Positions 1 to 6,610 of a stretch of DNA of 8,749 nt are shown piece by piece (position 1 is the stretch's first letter; every line of letters starts with the position of its first letter). The stretch comes from an uncultured Corynebacterium sp. (GTDB lineage Bacteria > Actinomycetota > Actinomycetes > Mycobacteriales > Mycobacteriaceae), in the NCBI GenBank assembly GCA_945631445.1, contig CALZCR010000042.1, positions 1 to 8,749 on the forward strand, in the 5' to 3' direction. The position numbers and the translations under genes were made by a program. Below the pieces are notes generated by a model that made no database searches, was not told where the DNA came from, and saw nothing but the letters and a program-made list of their open reading frames with translations.

Positions 1-66
1 GGGGGGGCCCCCCCCGCCGCTTGGTTTCTCCGTCTTTTCCGCGCCGGACGCCTTCGCTGCGCGGTC

Positions 67-100
67 GGGGCTTTTTCTTCATACTTGGGGAGAAAGCCCC
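67..100 (+). other. 14-bp stem-loop in the leader of the DadA-like gene
   Basis: Positions 67-80 pair with 87-100 around a 6-nt loop (ATACTT). The stem has no mismatches if G-U pairs are allowed: GGGGCTTT/AGAAAGCCCC form the strong base, and G-U pairs lie at 75/92, 78/89 and 79/88. No U-tract follows the 3' arm, so it does not look like a classical terminator for rightward transcription. Its second arm is echoed by a similar block at 106-119 (GGGAGAAA followed by a C-rich end). The structure is seen directly. A role as mRNA stabiliser, attenuator or part of an upstream terminator is inference. Confidence 0.45.
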
Positions 101-135
101 CTTACGGGAGAAACACCCTGCGGGGCACGCCGATC

Positions 136-140
136 GGAGG
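136..140 (+). promoter_or_regulatory. Ribosome binding site of the DadA-like gene
   Basis: GGAGG followed by AGC sits 7 nt before the ATG at 148 and decides the start against the in-frame ATG at 85, which would add 21 residues unlike the family's N-terminus. Confidence 0.7.
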
Positions 141-147
141 AGCAGCC

Positions 148-1380
148 ATGAAGAAAACCATCGTCGTCGGAGCCGGGATGGTGGGCCTGGCCACCGCCTG
201 GCACCTGCAACGACGCGGCCACGACGTCGAAGTGCTGGACAAACACGGCGTCGCCGGCGGGGCGTCGTGGGGCAACGCCGGCTGGCTGGCCCCGGCCAAG
301 ACCATTCCGCTGTCGGATCCGGGCCTGTGGCGTTATGGCTCGAAGGCGTTGTTCGACCCGGACGCCGCGCTGTCCATGCCGGTGCGGTTCAACCCGAGGT
401 TGTGGGCGTTTCTGGCCCGTTTCATGGCGCAAGCCACCCAGCGGGCGTGGGACGAGACGATGGCCGCGCTCACCCCGATCGACCAGGCCGCGCTGGCGGC
501 TTTCGAGGAACTCGAACTCGGCGGGGTGGAGGCGACGTCCACGCCGGGGCCGTTCGTCATCGGATTTGAGGAGGAGTCGCAGTCGCGCGGCTTCTTGCGC
601 GAGATCGAGGGCGTCATCCGCCATGGCCAGCAGGCCCCGCTGGAACGGCTGGACGATCCACGGGAACTGGCCCCGATGCTCTCCGAGGAGATCCGGGTCG
701 CCTACCGGCTGGAGGGCCAAAGATTCATCGAACCCGGACCGTACGTCGAGGCGGTGGCGGACGCGGTGCGCCGCGGCGGCGGCACCATCCGCACGGGAGC
801 GGAGGTCGTCCATGTCGCCCGCCCGGGAGCCGACCGGCGGCCTGCCGTGCTGCTGCGCACCGGGGAAAGGCTGGAGGCGGACGCGGTGGTCGTGGCCACC
901 GGGGCGTGGCTGTCGGATCTCGTCCGCCCGCTGGGGGTGCGCACCCTGGTGCAGGCCGGGCGCGGGTATTCCTTTTCGGTGCCCACCGACGTGCCCGCCC
1001 GCCACCCGGTGTATTTGCCGTATCACCGCATGGCCTGCACCCCGTATCAGGGCAGGTTCCGGATCGCGGGCACGATGGAGTTTCGTGGCCCGGACGAGCC
1101 GCTGTACCCGCGGCGCATCGACTCCATCGTGCGTCAGGCGGGCCGCGTGATGACGGGAATCGACTTGGACGACCGGCGGGACGAATGGGTCGGCTCCCGC
1201 CCGGTCACCCCGGACGGACAGCCGCTGCTGGGCCGGACGAAGGTGGACGGCGTCTACGTCGCCGGCGGCCACGGCATGTGGGGCGTGGTGCTGGGGCCCG
1301 CGTCGGGCAAGTACCTGGCCGAGTTGATCGACACGGGGCAAACCCACCCGGTGATCAGGGACTTCGACCCGCTGCGGTGA
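148..1380 (+). CDS. DadA-like FAD-dependent D-amino acid dehydrogenase/oxidase
   Basis: This 410-residue protein belongs to the DAO flavoprotein family, whose members oxidise amino acids or other amines to the keto acid plus ammonia using FAD. The N-terminus is a classical Rossmann dinucleotide site, VVGAGMVGLATA, with G8, G10 and G13, followed by an acidic residue at the end of the second strand (VEVLDK). The segment GGASWGNAGWLAP (about 40-52) and the C-terminal block SRPVTPDGQPLLG ... GGHGMWGVVLGPASGK (about 350-388) are typical of DadA small subunits and related oxidases. The length fits the family (about 410-430). There is no signal peptide. The ATG at 148 is preferred because GGAGG at 136-140 lies 7 nt upstream; an in-frame ATG at 85 has no such site. 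Substrate cannot be read from sequence: D-amino acids, glycine or a hydroxyproline-type substrate are all possible. The gene converges on glgP with a 4-bp gap. Confidence 0.85.
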   Translation: MKKTIVVGAGMVGLATAWHLQRRGHDVEVLDKHGVAGGASWGNAGWLAPAKTIPLSDPGLWRYGSKALFDPDAALSMPVRFNPRLWAFLARFMAQATQRAWDETMAALTPIDQAALAAFEELELGGVEATSTPGPFVIGFEEESQSRGFLREIEGVIRHGQQAPLERLDDPRELAPMLSEEIRVAYRLEGQRFIEPGPYVEAVADAVRRGGGTIRTGAEVVHVARPGADRRPAVLLRTGERLEADAVVVATGAWLSDLVRPLGVRTLVQAGRGYSFSVPTDVPARHPVYLPYHRMACTPYQGRFRIAGTMEFRGPDEPLYPRRIDSIVRQAGRVMTGIDLDDRRDEWVGSRPVTPDGQPLLGRTKVDGVYVAGGHGMWGVVLGPASGKYLAELIDTGQTHPVIRDFDPLR

Positions 1381-1384
1381 CCGG

Positions 1385-3781
1385 TTACTTGCGCACCGGG
1401 GTGGACTCCAGCTTCCACACCTCGTCGGCGTAGTCGTGGATCGTGCGGTCGGAGGAGAAGCGGCCGGATTCGCAGATGTTGACCCAGCACATGCGCGCCC
1501 AGTCCAGCGGGTCGCCGACGTAGTCGGCGGCCATGCGGTCGCGGGTGGCGCGGTAGTCCTCGAAATCGCCGAGCACGTAGTACGTGTCGTTGGAGTGCGG
1601 GCCGTAGCCGTGGATCAGCGAGTTCTTCAGGTCGTGGAACATGCCCGTGCCACCGTCGTCGAGGGTGCCGTCGTCGAAGGCGTCCAAGGTGCGCTTGAGG
1701 CCGGGCACCGTCTCGTAGAGCTCGTGCGGGGAGTAGTGCTCGAGCAGCTCGTCGAACTGCTCGACGCGGGCGCCGAAGATGTAGGCGTTGTCTTCGCCGA
1801 CGGCGTCGGCGATCTCGACGTTGGCGCCGTCCATGGTGCCCAGCGTCAGCGCGCCGTTCATCATGAACTTCATGTTGCCGGTGCCGGAGGCTTCCTTGCC
1901 TGCGGTGGAGATCTGCTCGGAGACGTCGGTGGCCGGGATGATCTGCTCGGCGGGGGAGACGTTGTAGTTCTCGATGAACACGACCTTGATGGTCTTCGAG
2001 ACCTCCGGGTCGTTGTTGACCAGCTCACCGATTTCGTTGATCAGCTTGATGATGGCCTTGGCCCGCACATAGCCCGGGGCGGCCTTCGCGCCGAAGACGA
2101 AGGTGCGCGGCGGGACGTCCTGCTCGCCGTCCTGTTTGATGCGGAAGTACAGGTCGAGGATGTACAGGGCGTTCATCAGCTGGCGCTTGTATTCGTGCAG
2201 GCGCTTGATCTGCACGTCGTAGATCGACTCCGGGTCGATCTCGATGCCCTGGCGGTCCTTGATCCACTCGGCGAAGTCGAGCTTGTTGGCGGCCTTGATC
2301 TCCATCAGCTCCCCCAGGACCTGCTTGTCGGTCTCGTAGGGGCGCAGCGTCTTGAGCACGTCCAGGTCGGTGACCCATTCGTCAGAGCCGACCAAGCGGG
2401 TCAGCAGCTGCGACAGGCGCGGGTTGCACATCTTCAGCCAGCGGCGCGGGGTCACGCCGTTAGTTTTGTTGTTGAACTTCTCCGGCCAGATCGCGTGCCA
2501 GTCACCGAGGGTCTCGGCCTTGATGATCTCGGTGTGGATCGCGGCGACGCCGTTGATCGAGTACGCGGCGTAGCAGGCGATCCAGGCCATGTGCACCAGC
2601 CCGTCGGAGACCGGCGCCATGCGGTGGATGGTCTCCTCGGCGAGGCCGCGCTCGGCCATGTCCAGACGGAAGCGGCGGTCGATTTCCTCGATGATCTGCC
2701 AGATGCGCCAGAACATCTGCTGGAAGATCGAGATCTCCCAGGTCTCCAGCGCCTCGGTGAGGACGGTGTGGTTGGTGTAGGCGAAAGTCTCGGAGGTGAT
2801 CTTCCAGGCCTCGTCCCAGCCCAGGCCGTGCTCGTCCATGAGCAGGCGCATCAGCTCCGGGATGGCCAGCACCGGGTGGGTGTCGTTGAGCTGCACGGAG
2901 TTGTACTCCGCGAAGTCCGAGAGATCCTCCCCGTGGTGCTTGACGTAGTTGGCGACGATCTCCTGCAGGGACGCGGAGGTGAAGAAGTACTGCTGGCGGA
3001 CACGCAGCTTCTTGCCCTCGTAGGAGGTGTCGTTGGGGTACAGCACGCGGCAAATGTCGTTGACGCGCTCACGCTCGACGATCGCCTCGGTGAAGCGCTG
3101 CGAATTGAAGGCGTCGTAGTCGAAGTCCTCGATCGGCTCCGACTTCCACAGCCGCAGCGTGCCGACGTTGTCGGTGCCGTAGCCGGTGATCGGCATGTCG
3201 TAGGGGATCGCGAAGACGTCCATGTCGTCGAAACGCACGGTGCGGCGCTGGTGGCCGCGGCGGATGGTGAACGGGGAGCCGTCCTCGCGCCACGGGTCCG
3301 GGTTCTCCTTCTGGAAACCGTCGACGAATTCCTGACGGAACAGGCCGTAGCGGTACAGCAGCCCGTAACCGGTGACCGGCAGGTCGTGGGTGACGGCGGA
3401 ATCCAGGAAGCAGGCCGCCAGCCGACCCAAGCCGCCGTTGCCCAGCGCGGCGTCGTTTTCCGACTCGAGCACGTCGACCAGGTCGTGGCCCAACTCCGCG
3501 GCGGTCTCTTTGGCGCTCTCCTCCAACTCCAGGTTGGTGAGGTTGTTCAACAGCGCCCGGCCCATCAGGAACTCGGCGGAGAAGTAGTGCTGCTGACGCG
3601 TGGCTCCGTAGGACTTCCGGGTCTCCTCCCAGTTGTCGGCGATGCGCGCGACGACCGCGCGGGACAGGCCGAACCAGAACTTCCGGTCGGTGGACACGTC
3701 CGGGGGCGTTCCTGCCGCGGCGGCGACGTGACTGCCGACCAGGGCGGTGACATTCGATGACGGCGTCGACGATGACGACAC
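1385..3781 (-). CDS. glgP: Glycogen (alpha-glucan) phosphorylase
   Basis: This 798-residue GT35 enzyme removes terminal glucose from glycogen or maltodextrin by phosphorolysis, releasing glucose-1-phosphate with pyridoxal phosphate as cofactor. It is cytoplasmic. Visible family blocks include HYFSAEFLMGRAL (65-77), ALGNGGLGRLAACFLDS (112-128), QLNDTHP near 300, NGVTPRRWL (about 441-449), QIKRLHEYKRQLMN and EASGTGNMKFMMNGALTLGTMDGANVE. Lys638 in GTGNMKF is the expected Schiff-base lysine. Full length matches bacterial GlgP/MalP (about 800 residues). The start is GTG at 3781, supported by AAAGGTAGG at 3789-3797 on the minus strand, 7 nt away. The stop is TAA at 1385. The first 30 residues are a low-complexity Ser/Ala-rich tail ahead of the conserved core. 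It stands alone between the convergent DadA-like gene and the amidohydrolase. Corynebacteria carry two glgP paralogues, and I cannot say with certainty which this is. Confidence 0.97.
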   Translation of the reverse strand: MSSSSTPSSNVTALVGSHVAAAAGTPPDVSTDRKFWFGLSRAVVARIADNWEETRKSYGATRQQHYFSAEFLMGRALLNNLTNLELEESAKETAAELGHDLVDVLESENDAALGNGGLGRLAACFLDSAVTHDLPVTGYGLLYRYGLFRQEFVDGFQKENPDPWREDGSPFTIRRGHQRRTVRFDDMDVFAIPYDMPITGYGTDNVGTLRLWKSEPIEDFDYDAFNSQRFTEAIVERERVNDICRVLYPNDTSYEGKKLRVRQQYFFTSASLQEIVANYVKHHGEDLSDFAEYNSVQLNDTHPVLAIPELMRLLMDEHGLGWDEAWKITSETFAYTNHTVLTEALETWEISIFQQMFWRIWQIIEEIDRRFRLDMAERGLAEETIHRMAPVSDGLVHMAWIACYAAYSINGVAAIHTEIIKAETLGDWHAIWPEKFNNKTNGVTPRRWLKMCNPRLSQLLTRLVGSDEWVTDLDVLKTLRPYETDKQVLGELMEIKAANKLDFAEWIKDRQGIEIDPESIYDVQIKRLHEYKRQLMNALYILDLYFRIKQDGEQDVPPRTFVFGAKAAPGYVRAKAIIKLINEIGELVNNDPEVSKTIKVVFIENYNVSPAEQIIPATDVSEQISTAGKEASGTGNMKFMMNGALTLGTMDGANVEIADAVGEDNAYIFGARVEQFDELLEHYSPHELYETVPGLKRTLDAFDDGTLDDGGTGMFHDLKNSLIHGYGPHSNDTYYVLGDFEDYRATRDRMAADYVGDPLDWARMCWVNICESGRFSSDRTIHDYADEVWKLESTPVRK

Positions 3782-3788
3782 TGGACTA

Positions 3789-3797
3789 CCTACCTTT
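3789..3797 (-). promoter_or_regulatory. Ribosome binding site of glgP
   Basis: On the minus strand AAAGGTAGG precedes the GTG start at 3781 by 7 nt. It supports the unusual GTG start; the next in-frame ATG is Met73, inside the conserved core. Confidence 0.65.
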
Positions 3798-3898
3798 ATT
3801 CAACGGGACTGCATGACTGATGCTGGCAATGGGCAAAGGGGGCGCCGCAAACAAAGCGGGACACGCCTTCCACACACCCGCCCAGCTTATACGCCCAT

Positions 3899-3934
3899 CC
3901 CGCGGTTTTCCGGGCGAGTCACCCCTGCCGCGGG
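3899..3934 (-). terminator. Dyad downstream of the amidohydrolase gene
   Basis: CCCGCGG at 3899-3905 is a perfect inverted repeat of CCGCGGG at 3928-3934. A smaller GGGTG/CGCCC hairpin lies inside the loop. It starts 5 nt after the amidohydrolase stop (TGA, 3940-3942 on the minus strand), a suitable place for transcription to end. No U-run follows on the minus strand, so this is not a canonical intrinsic terminator. It also lies just upstream of the putative glgP -10 box and could act there as an operator or insulator. Confidence 0.3.
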
Positions 3935-3939
3935 CCCCG

Positions 3940-5193
3940 TCACTTCGCCAGGTAACTCAGCACCGCCGCCGCCCCGGCCTGCGTCGTCGCCGCCACCGTC
4001 GGCTCGTAGTCCGGCAAAAACGTCGACATGTGGTTGACAGGCACATCGGTGTCCAACCTGTTGTGCTTCACCGCCGCATCCCATTGCTCCCGCGGGGTGC
4101 AGCCCACCGTCCAAAACAGGTACGGCGCGCCGAAGGCCCGCGGAATGAACGCGAAGTCCTCGGAGACCGAAGTGCGCTGGGCGTTGACGGACTCGGGGCC
4201 GAAGACGGCGTCGAAGGTGGGCCGCACCTGCCCGAAGACCTCCAGGTCATTGTTGATGCGCTCGCCGCGGGCAAAAAACTCGAAGGTCGGCTCACCCGGC
4301 GCGTCGGAGGCGAGGCACTCCGCGGTGACGATGCGCTGGATGGAGGTCAACACCCGCCGGCGGGTGGCGGTGGAGAAGTACCGGCAGTTGAGCACCAGCT
4401 CCGCCGAGGGCGGGATGATGTTGTTGGTGGCCCCGGCACGCAGCGTGCCCACGGAGACCACCGCGAAATCATCGGGGTCGACCTCACGGCCCACCAGCCC
4501 CTGCAGCCGCACCACGACCATCGCCGCGATGAACGTCGGATCCACCGCCTTATGCGGCATCGAACCGTGCGCGCTGACCCCGGGGATGGTGATCCGGATG
4601 GAATCGGTGGCGGCGAACTGCGGCCCGGCCATGGTCTGGACTTCCCCGGCGCGGCCGGGCATGACGTGCTGGCCGAAGCAGACGTCGGGCCGCGGAATGC
4701 GGTTGACCAGGCCGTCGGCGACCATCGCGTTGGCGCCGGCGCCGTTTTCCTCCGAGGGCTGGAACAACGCGATGAACGTGCCCTGCCAGGCGTCGCGGCG
4801 GGCGTCGAGAAGCGCGCAGATCCCCATGAGCGCGGTGACGTGCATGTCGTGGCCGCAGGCGTGCATGACGCCGGTCATCGTGCCGTCCGGCCCGGGGCGC
4901 AGCCGGGTGGAGGCGAAGGGCACGCCGGTGGTTTCCTTGACGGGCAGACCGTCGAAGTCGGCGCGGAAGAGCACGGAGGGGCCCTCGCCGTTGCGGAAGA
5001 CGGCGACGAGCCCGAAGCCGCCGATGGGGGAGATGACTTCGCAGTCGAATTTCTCCAGTTCCTCGGCGATGGTCGCGGAGGTTTCGGCTTCGTGGCCGGA
5101 CAATTCCGGGTGTTCGTGGAGGTGTTCGTACAGCGGACGCTGGAAGGACAGGTCCACGCCGGAGGTGTGCAGCAGGTGGGCGATGGTACTCAT
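3940..5193 (-). CDS. M20D-family metal-dependent amidohydrolase
   Basis: This 417-residue protein belongs to the M20D peptidase/amidohydrolase family (hippurate hydrolase, IAA-amino acid hydrolase and AbgB relatives), which cleave N-acyl or aryl amides of amino acids at a two-metal site. Expected metal and catalytic residues are present: RADFDGLP (77-84, with D79 and D81), HACGHDMH (111-118; Cys113 and His115), SEEN (147-150; the Glu pair 148-149), GQHVMPG (His176) and a C-terminal NHMS (His388). The dimerisation lid segment lies at about 190-305, including GVSAHGSMPH (205-214), and SEDFAF is at 344-349. There is no signal peptide. The ATG at 5193 begins where family similarity begins; the frame is open further upstream but that stretch is a shadow of the neighbouring gene. 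The ribosome binding site is weak. It lies 52 bp downstream of the GalT-like gene on the same strand. The natural substrate is unknown. Confidence 0.92.
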   Translation of the reverse strand: MSTIAHLLHTSGVDLSFQRPLYEHLHEHPELSGHEAETSATIAEELEKFDCEVISPIGGFGLVAVFRNGEGPSVLFRADFDGLPVKETTGVPFASTRLRPGPDGTMTGVMHACGHDMHVTALMGICALLDARRDAWQGTFIALFQPSEENGAGANAMVADGLVNRIPRPDVCFGQHVMPGRAGEVQTMAGPQFAATDSIRITIPGVSAHGSMPHKAVDPTFIAAMVVVRLQGLVGREVDPDDFAVVSVGTLRAGATNNIIPPSAELVLNCRYFSTATRRRVLTSIQRIVTAECLASDAPGEPTFEFFARGERINNDLEVFGQVRPTFDAVFGPESVNAQRTSVSEDFAFIPRAFGAPYLFWTVGCTPREQWDAAVKHNRLDTDVPVNHMSTFLPDYEPTVAATTQAGAAAVLSYLAK

Positions 5194-5238
5194 GCGCTGG
5201 GGCGAGACTCTTTTCTGGGTCGGGGACGTGGTGTTTCG

Positions 5239-5244
5239 ACTATA
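5239..5244 (-). promoter_or_regulatory. Possible -10 box for the amidohydrolase gene
   Basis: TATAGT on the minus strand fits the actinobacterial TAnnnT pattern and abuts the GalT-like stop codon (5246-5248). Transcription would begin near 5232, giving a leader of about 40 nt to the ATG at 5193. Upstream, GCTACA at an 18-bp spacing is only a weak -35 match. The two genes may therefore be an operon with an additional internal promoter. Confidence 0.3.
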
Positions 5245-5245
5245 G

Positions 5246-6574
5246 CTAGCGCAGATAGGGGTTGTAGCGCAGCATGTTGCGGCCGGTGGCGCACTCCATG
5301 GCGATGCGGATGTTTTCGTCGATGTGCCGGGCCTCGCGCAGCTCGTAGAGTCGCGGGACCACCCGGTCACGGATGTCGGTGGGGGAGAGGGTGTTGACGT
5401 AGATTTTCGTGCCGCCCTCGAAACCGGCGAGGGTGGACACGCGCCATTTGATGTTGATCCGCCACGGCATGGGCATGTCCAGGTCGATGGGTTTGTGGTG
5501 CCATTCCTCGTTGCAGGGCACCTCCGGGCCGGCGGCGGCGTGGGCGGCATGCACCATGTCGCTCATCGCGCGGATTTCTTCCTGGGTCTGCAGCCAGGGT
5601 TCCGGGGTGGGGGACTTGGAGTAGATTTCCAGGGTGGGGAAACGGTGCCCGACGCCGGCAATCATCACGGCGTGGTCGTTTTCGGCGATGGTGAGGTTGT
5701 GGTAGCCGGCGTAGTCCACCGCCCACTCGTTGTACATGTTCGGGTTGCGCCGCAGCCGCTCGATTTCCAGGGCGGACTGCACGCCGCGTTCGTCGATGGC
5801 CACCAGTTGCTTGTGCAGGTGCTCGAAGGAGGCGCCCGCCGGGGCCAGCCAGTTCTGAAACGCCGCGACATAGGGGACGTAGCGGTTGCGGGCGTATAAG
5901 TCGGCGATGGATTCCACGGTCAACAGGATCAGGCCGAAATGCTCTTCGGCGCTCAAGGAACCGGAGGAAGCCAGCTGGGTGGTGTCCGTGGCGCCGTCGA
6001 CGTAGTGCCGCCGTGCCACGATGACGTCGTGCCCGCCCGCGAAATAGGACTTCTCCAGCTCGTGCCAGCCGGCGGAGTCGAGGTCCTCCGGGGTGCGGCC
6101 ATTGGCGCGCAACCGAGTCCGGACGATGGCGTCCACGTGCTTTTTACCCTCCGGGTCCGCCAGGTAGCGCTCCATCCGACGGTGGACGTCTTCGTTCATC
6201 AAAAACCCGTAGTTGTCCACCCAGTAGCTGTAGGGCACGATCTCAAACAGGTTGGGCACCCGCCGAAACTCCGCCACGGAATCGTCGTAGTGGCCGGGCA
6301 ACAGGTCGGTGACCGTGCGCCACCGACCTTCGTGCCAGACGATGCGGGATTTCTCCGGCGGGGTGTCCAGCGGCCGGCCGGAGCAAAACGCGCACGTGTG
6401 CGTTGTCGCCCCGGGGCCCAGCGGGGCGGGCTCCCGCACCGGGACGGACAGCGGGCGGTGGCCGCGTCCGGGCACCGTCCAGACCTGCGTGCCGGAAAAC
6501 GGGTTGACTTGTTTGATGGTCCCGTCCGTCATGGTCATCATCGGATGGAAACGGTCGGGGGTGGGGACGGTCAT
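5246..6574 (-). CDS. GalT/HIT-superfamily protein, DUF4921 type
   Basis: This 442-residue protein resembles galactose-1-phosphate uridylyltransferases. FQNWLAPAGASFEHLHKQ (239-256) corresponds to the GalT Asn and His-x-His-x-Gln active-site motif; here it is H252-L-H254-K-Q256, where the second His would be the nucleotidylated one. CAFCSGR (61-67) is a Cys-x-x-Cys pair like the zinc site of GalT enzymes. A later EWHHKP (357-362) could supply further metal or phosphate ligands. By my recollection, actinobacterial relatives are annotated as DUF4921. Length is longer than classical GalT (about 350), with extra sequence at both ends. It is probably a nucleotidyl- or phosphate-transferring enzyme on sugar phosphates, but the substrate is unproven and no galK or galE lies nearby. 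The ATG at 6574 has GAAGG only 1 nt upstream, and a CATAAT box 8 nt before it suggests a nearly leaderless transcript. Met12/13 are alternative starts without a good ribosome site. Confidence 0.85.
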   Translation of the reverse strand: MTVPTPDRFHPMMTMTDGTIKQVNPFSGTQVWTVPGRGHRPLSVPVREPAPLGPGATTHTCAFCSGRPLDTPPEKSRIVWHEGRWRTVTDLLPGHYDDSVAEFRRVPNLFEIVPYSYWVDNYGFLMNEDVHRRMERYLADPEGKKHVDAIVRTRLRANGRTPEDLDSAGWHELEKSYFAGGHDVIVARRHYVDGATDTTQLASSGSLSAEEHFGLILLTVESIADLYARNRYVPYVAAFQNWLAPAGASFEHLHKQLVAIDERGVQSALEIERLRRNPNMYNEWAVDYAGYHNLTIAENDHAVMIAGVGHRFPTLEIYSKSPTPEPWLQTQEEIRAMSDMVHAAHAAAGPEVPCNEEWHHKPIDLDMPMPWRINIKWRVSTLAGFEGGTKIYVNTLSPTDIRDRVVPRLYELREARHIDENIRIAMECATGRNMLRYNPYLR

Positions 6575-6582
6575 GCCTTCAC

Positions 6583-6588
6583 ATTATG
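6583..6588 (-). promoter_or_regulatory. Predicted -10 box of the GalT-like gene
   Basis: CATAAT on the minus strand lies 8 nt before the ATG at 6574, so the transcript would start at or within a few bases of the start codon. ATGGCA, 18 bp upstream, matches TTGACA at four positions and is a plausible -35 element. That -35 element overlaps the start codon of the divergent gene at 6611. Confidence 0.45.
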
Positions 6589-6598
6589 GGCCATTGCC

Positions 6599-6604
6599 TA
6601 CTCT
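6599..6604 (+). promoter_or_regulatory. Predicted -10 box of the 133-residue gene (leaderless)
   Basis: TACTCT fits TAnnnT and ends exactly 6 nt before the A of the ATG at 6611. That places position +1 on the start codon itself, as for actinobacterial leaderless mRNAs. No ribosome binding site is present between it and the ATG, which supports this reading. TTCACA at 6578-6583 could be a -35 element but the spacing is short (15 bp). Confidence 0.45.
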
Positions 6605-6610
6605 GGTGCC

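Larger units (their letters stand above)
1..147. other. Non-coding leader upstream of the DadA-like gene
   Basis: The window opens with seven G followed by eight C, a loopless palindrome that may be the remains of a terminator or a sequencing-difficult tract. A short dyad (39-44 with 59-64, CCGCGC/GCGCGG) precedes a T-rich stretch at 72-79 and could be a weak terminator of a gene to the left. A longer hairpin lies at 67-100 and is listed separately. No convincing coding sequence lies here. Open frames through it are extensions or shadows of the downstream gene. Confidence 0.5.
3782..3939 (-). promoter_or_regulatory. glgP upstream region with a possible -10 box
   Basis: This 158-bp gap lies between the amidohydrolase stop and the glgP start. 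On the minus strand TATAAG at 3886-3891 resembles a sigma-A -10 element (5 of 6 to TATAAT), which would give a leader of about 100 nt. No clear -35 element is at the right distance, which is common in corynebacteria. A TTGCC repeat nearer the gene lacks a matching -10. The region probably holds the glgP promoter, but the exact position is uncertain. Confidence 0.3.

Noticed and set aside
1436..3760. Long plus-strand open frame (774 codons) opposite glgP
   Set aside because: It is antisense to a complete, strongly conserved phosphorylase. Its translation is rich in Val, Asp, Gly and His with no recognisable motif, as expected when a GC-rich gene is read on the other strand.
5194..5550. N-terminal extension of the amidohydrolase frame into the GalT-like gene
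   Set aside because: The added residues are low-complexity Pro/Ser/Thr/Arg sequence overlapping a conserved gene in another frame. Family similarity starts at the ATG at 5193.
5939..6610. Plus-strand upstream extension of the 133-residue gene
   Set aside because: It lies antisense to the GalT-like gene, and a -10 box is placed exactly for leaderless initiation at 6611.
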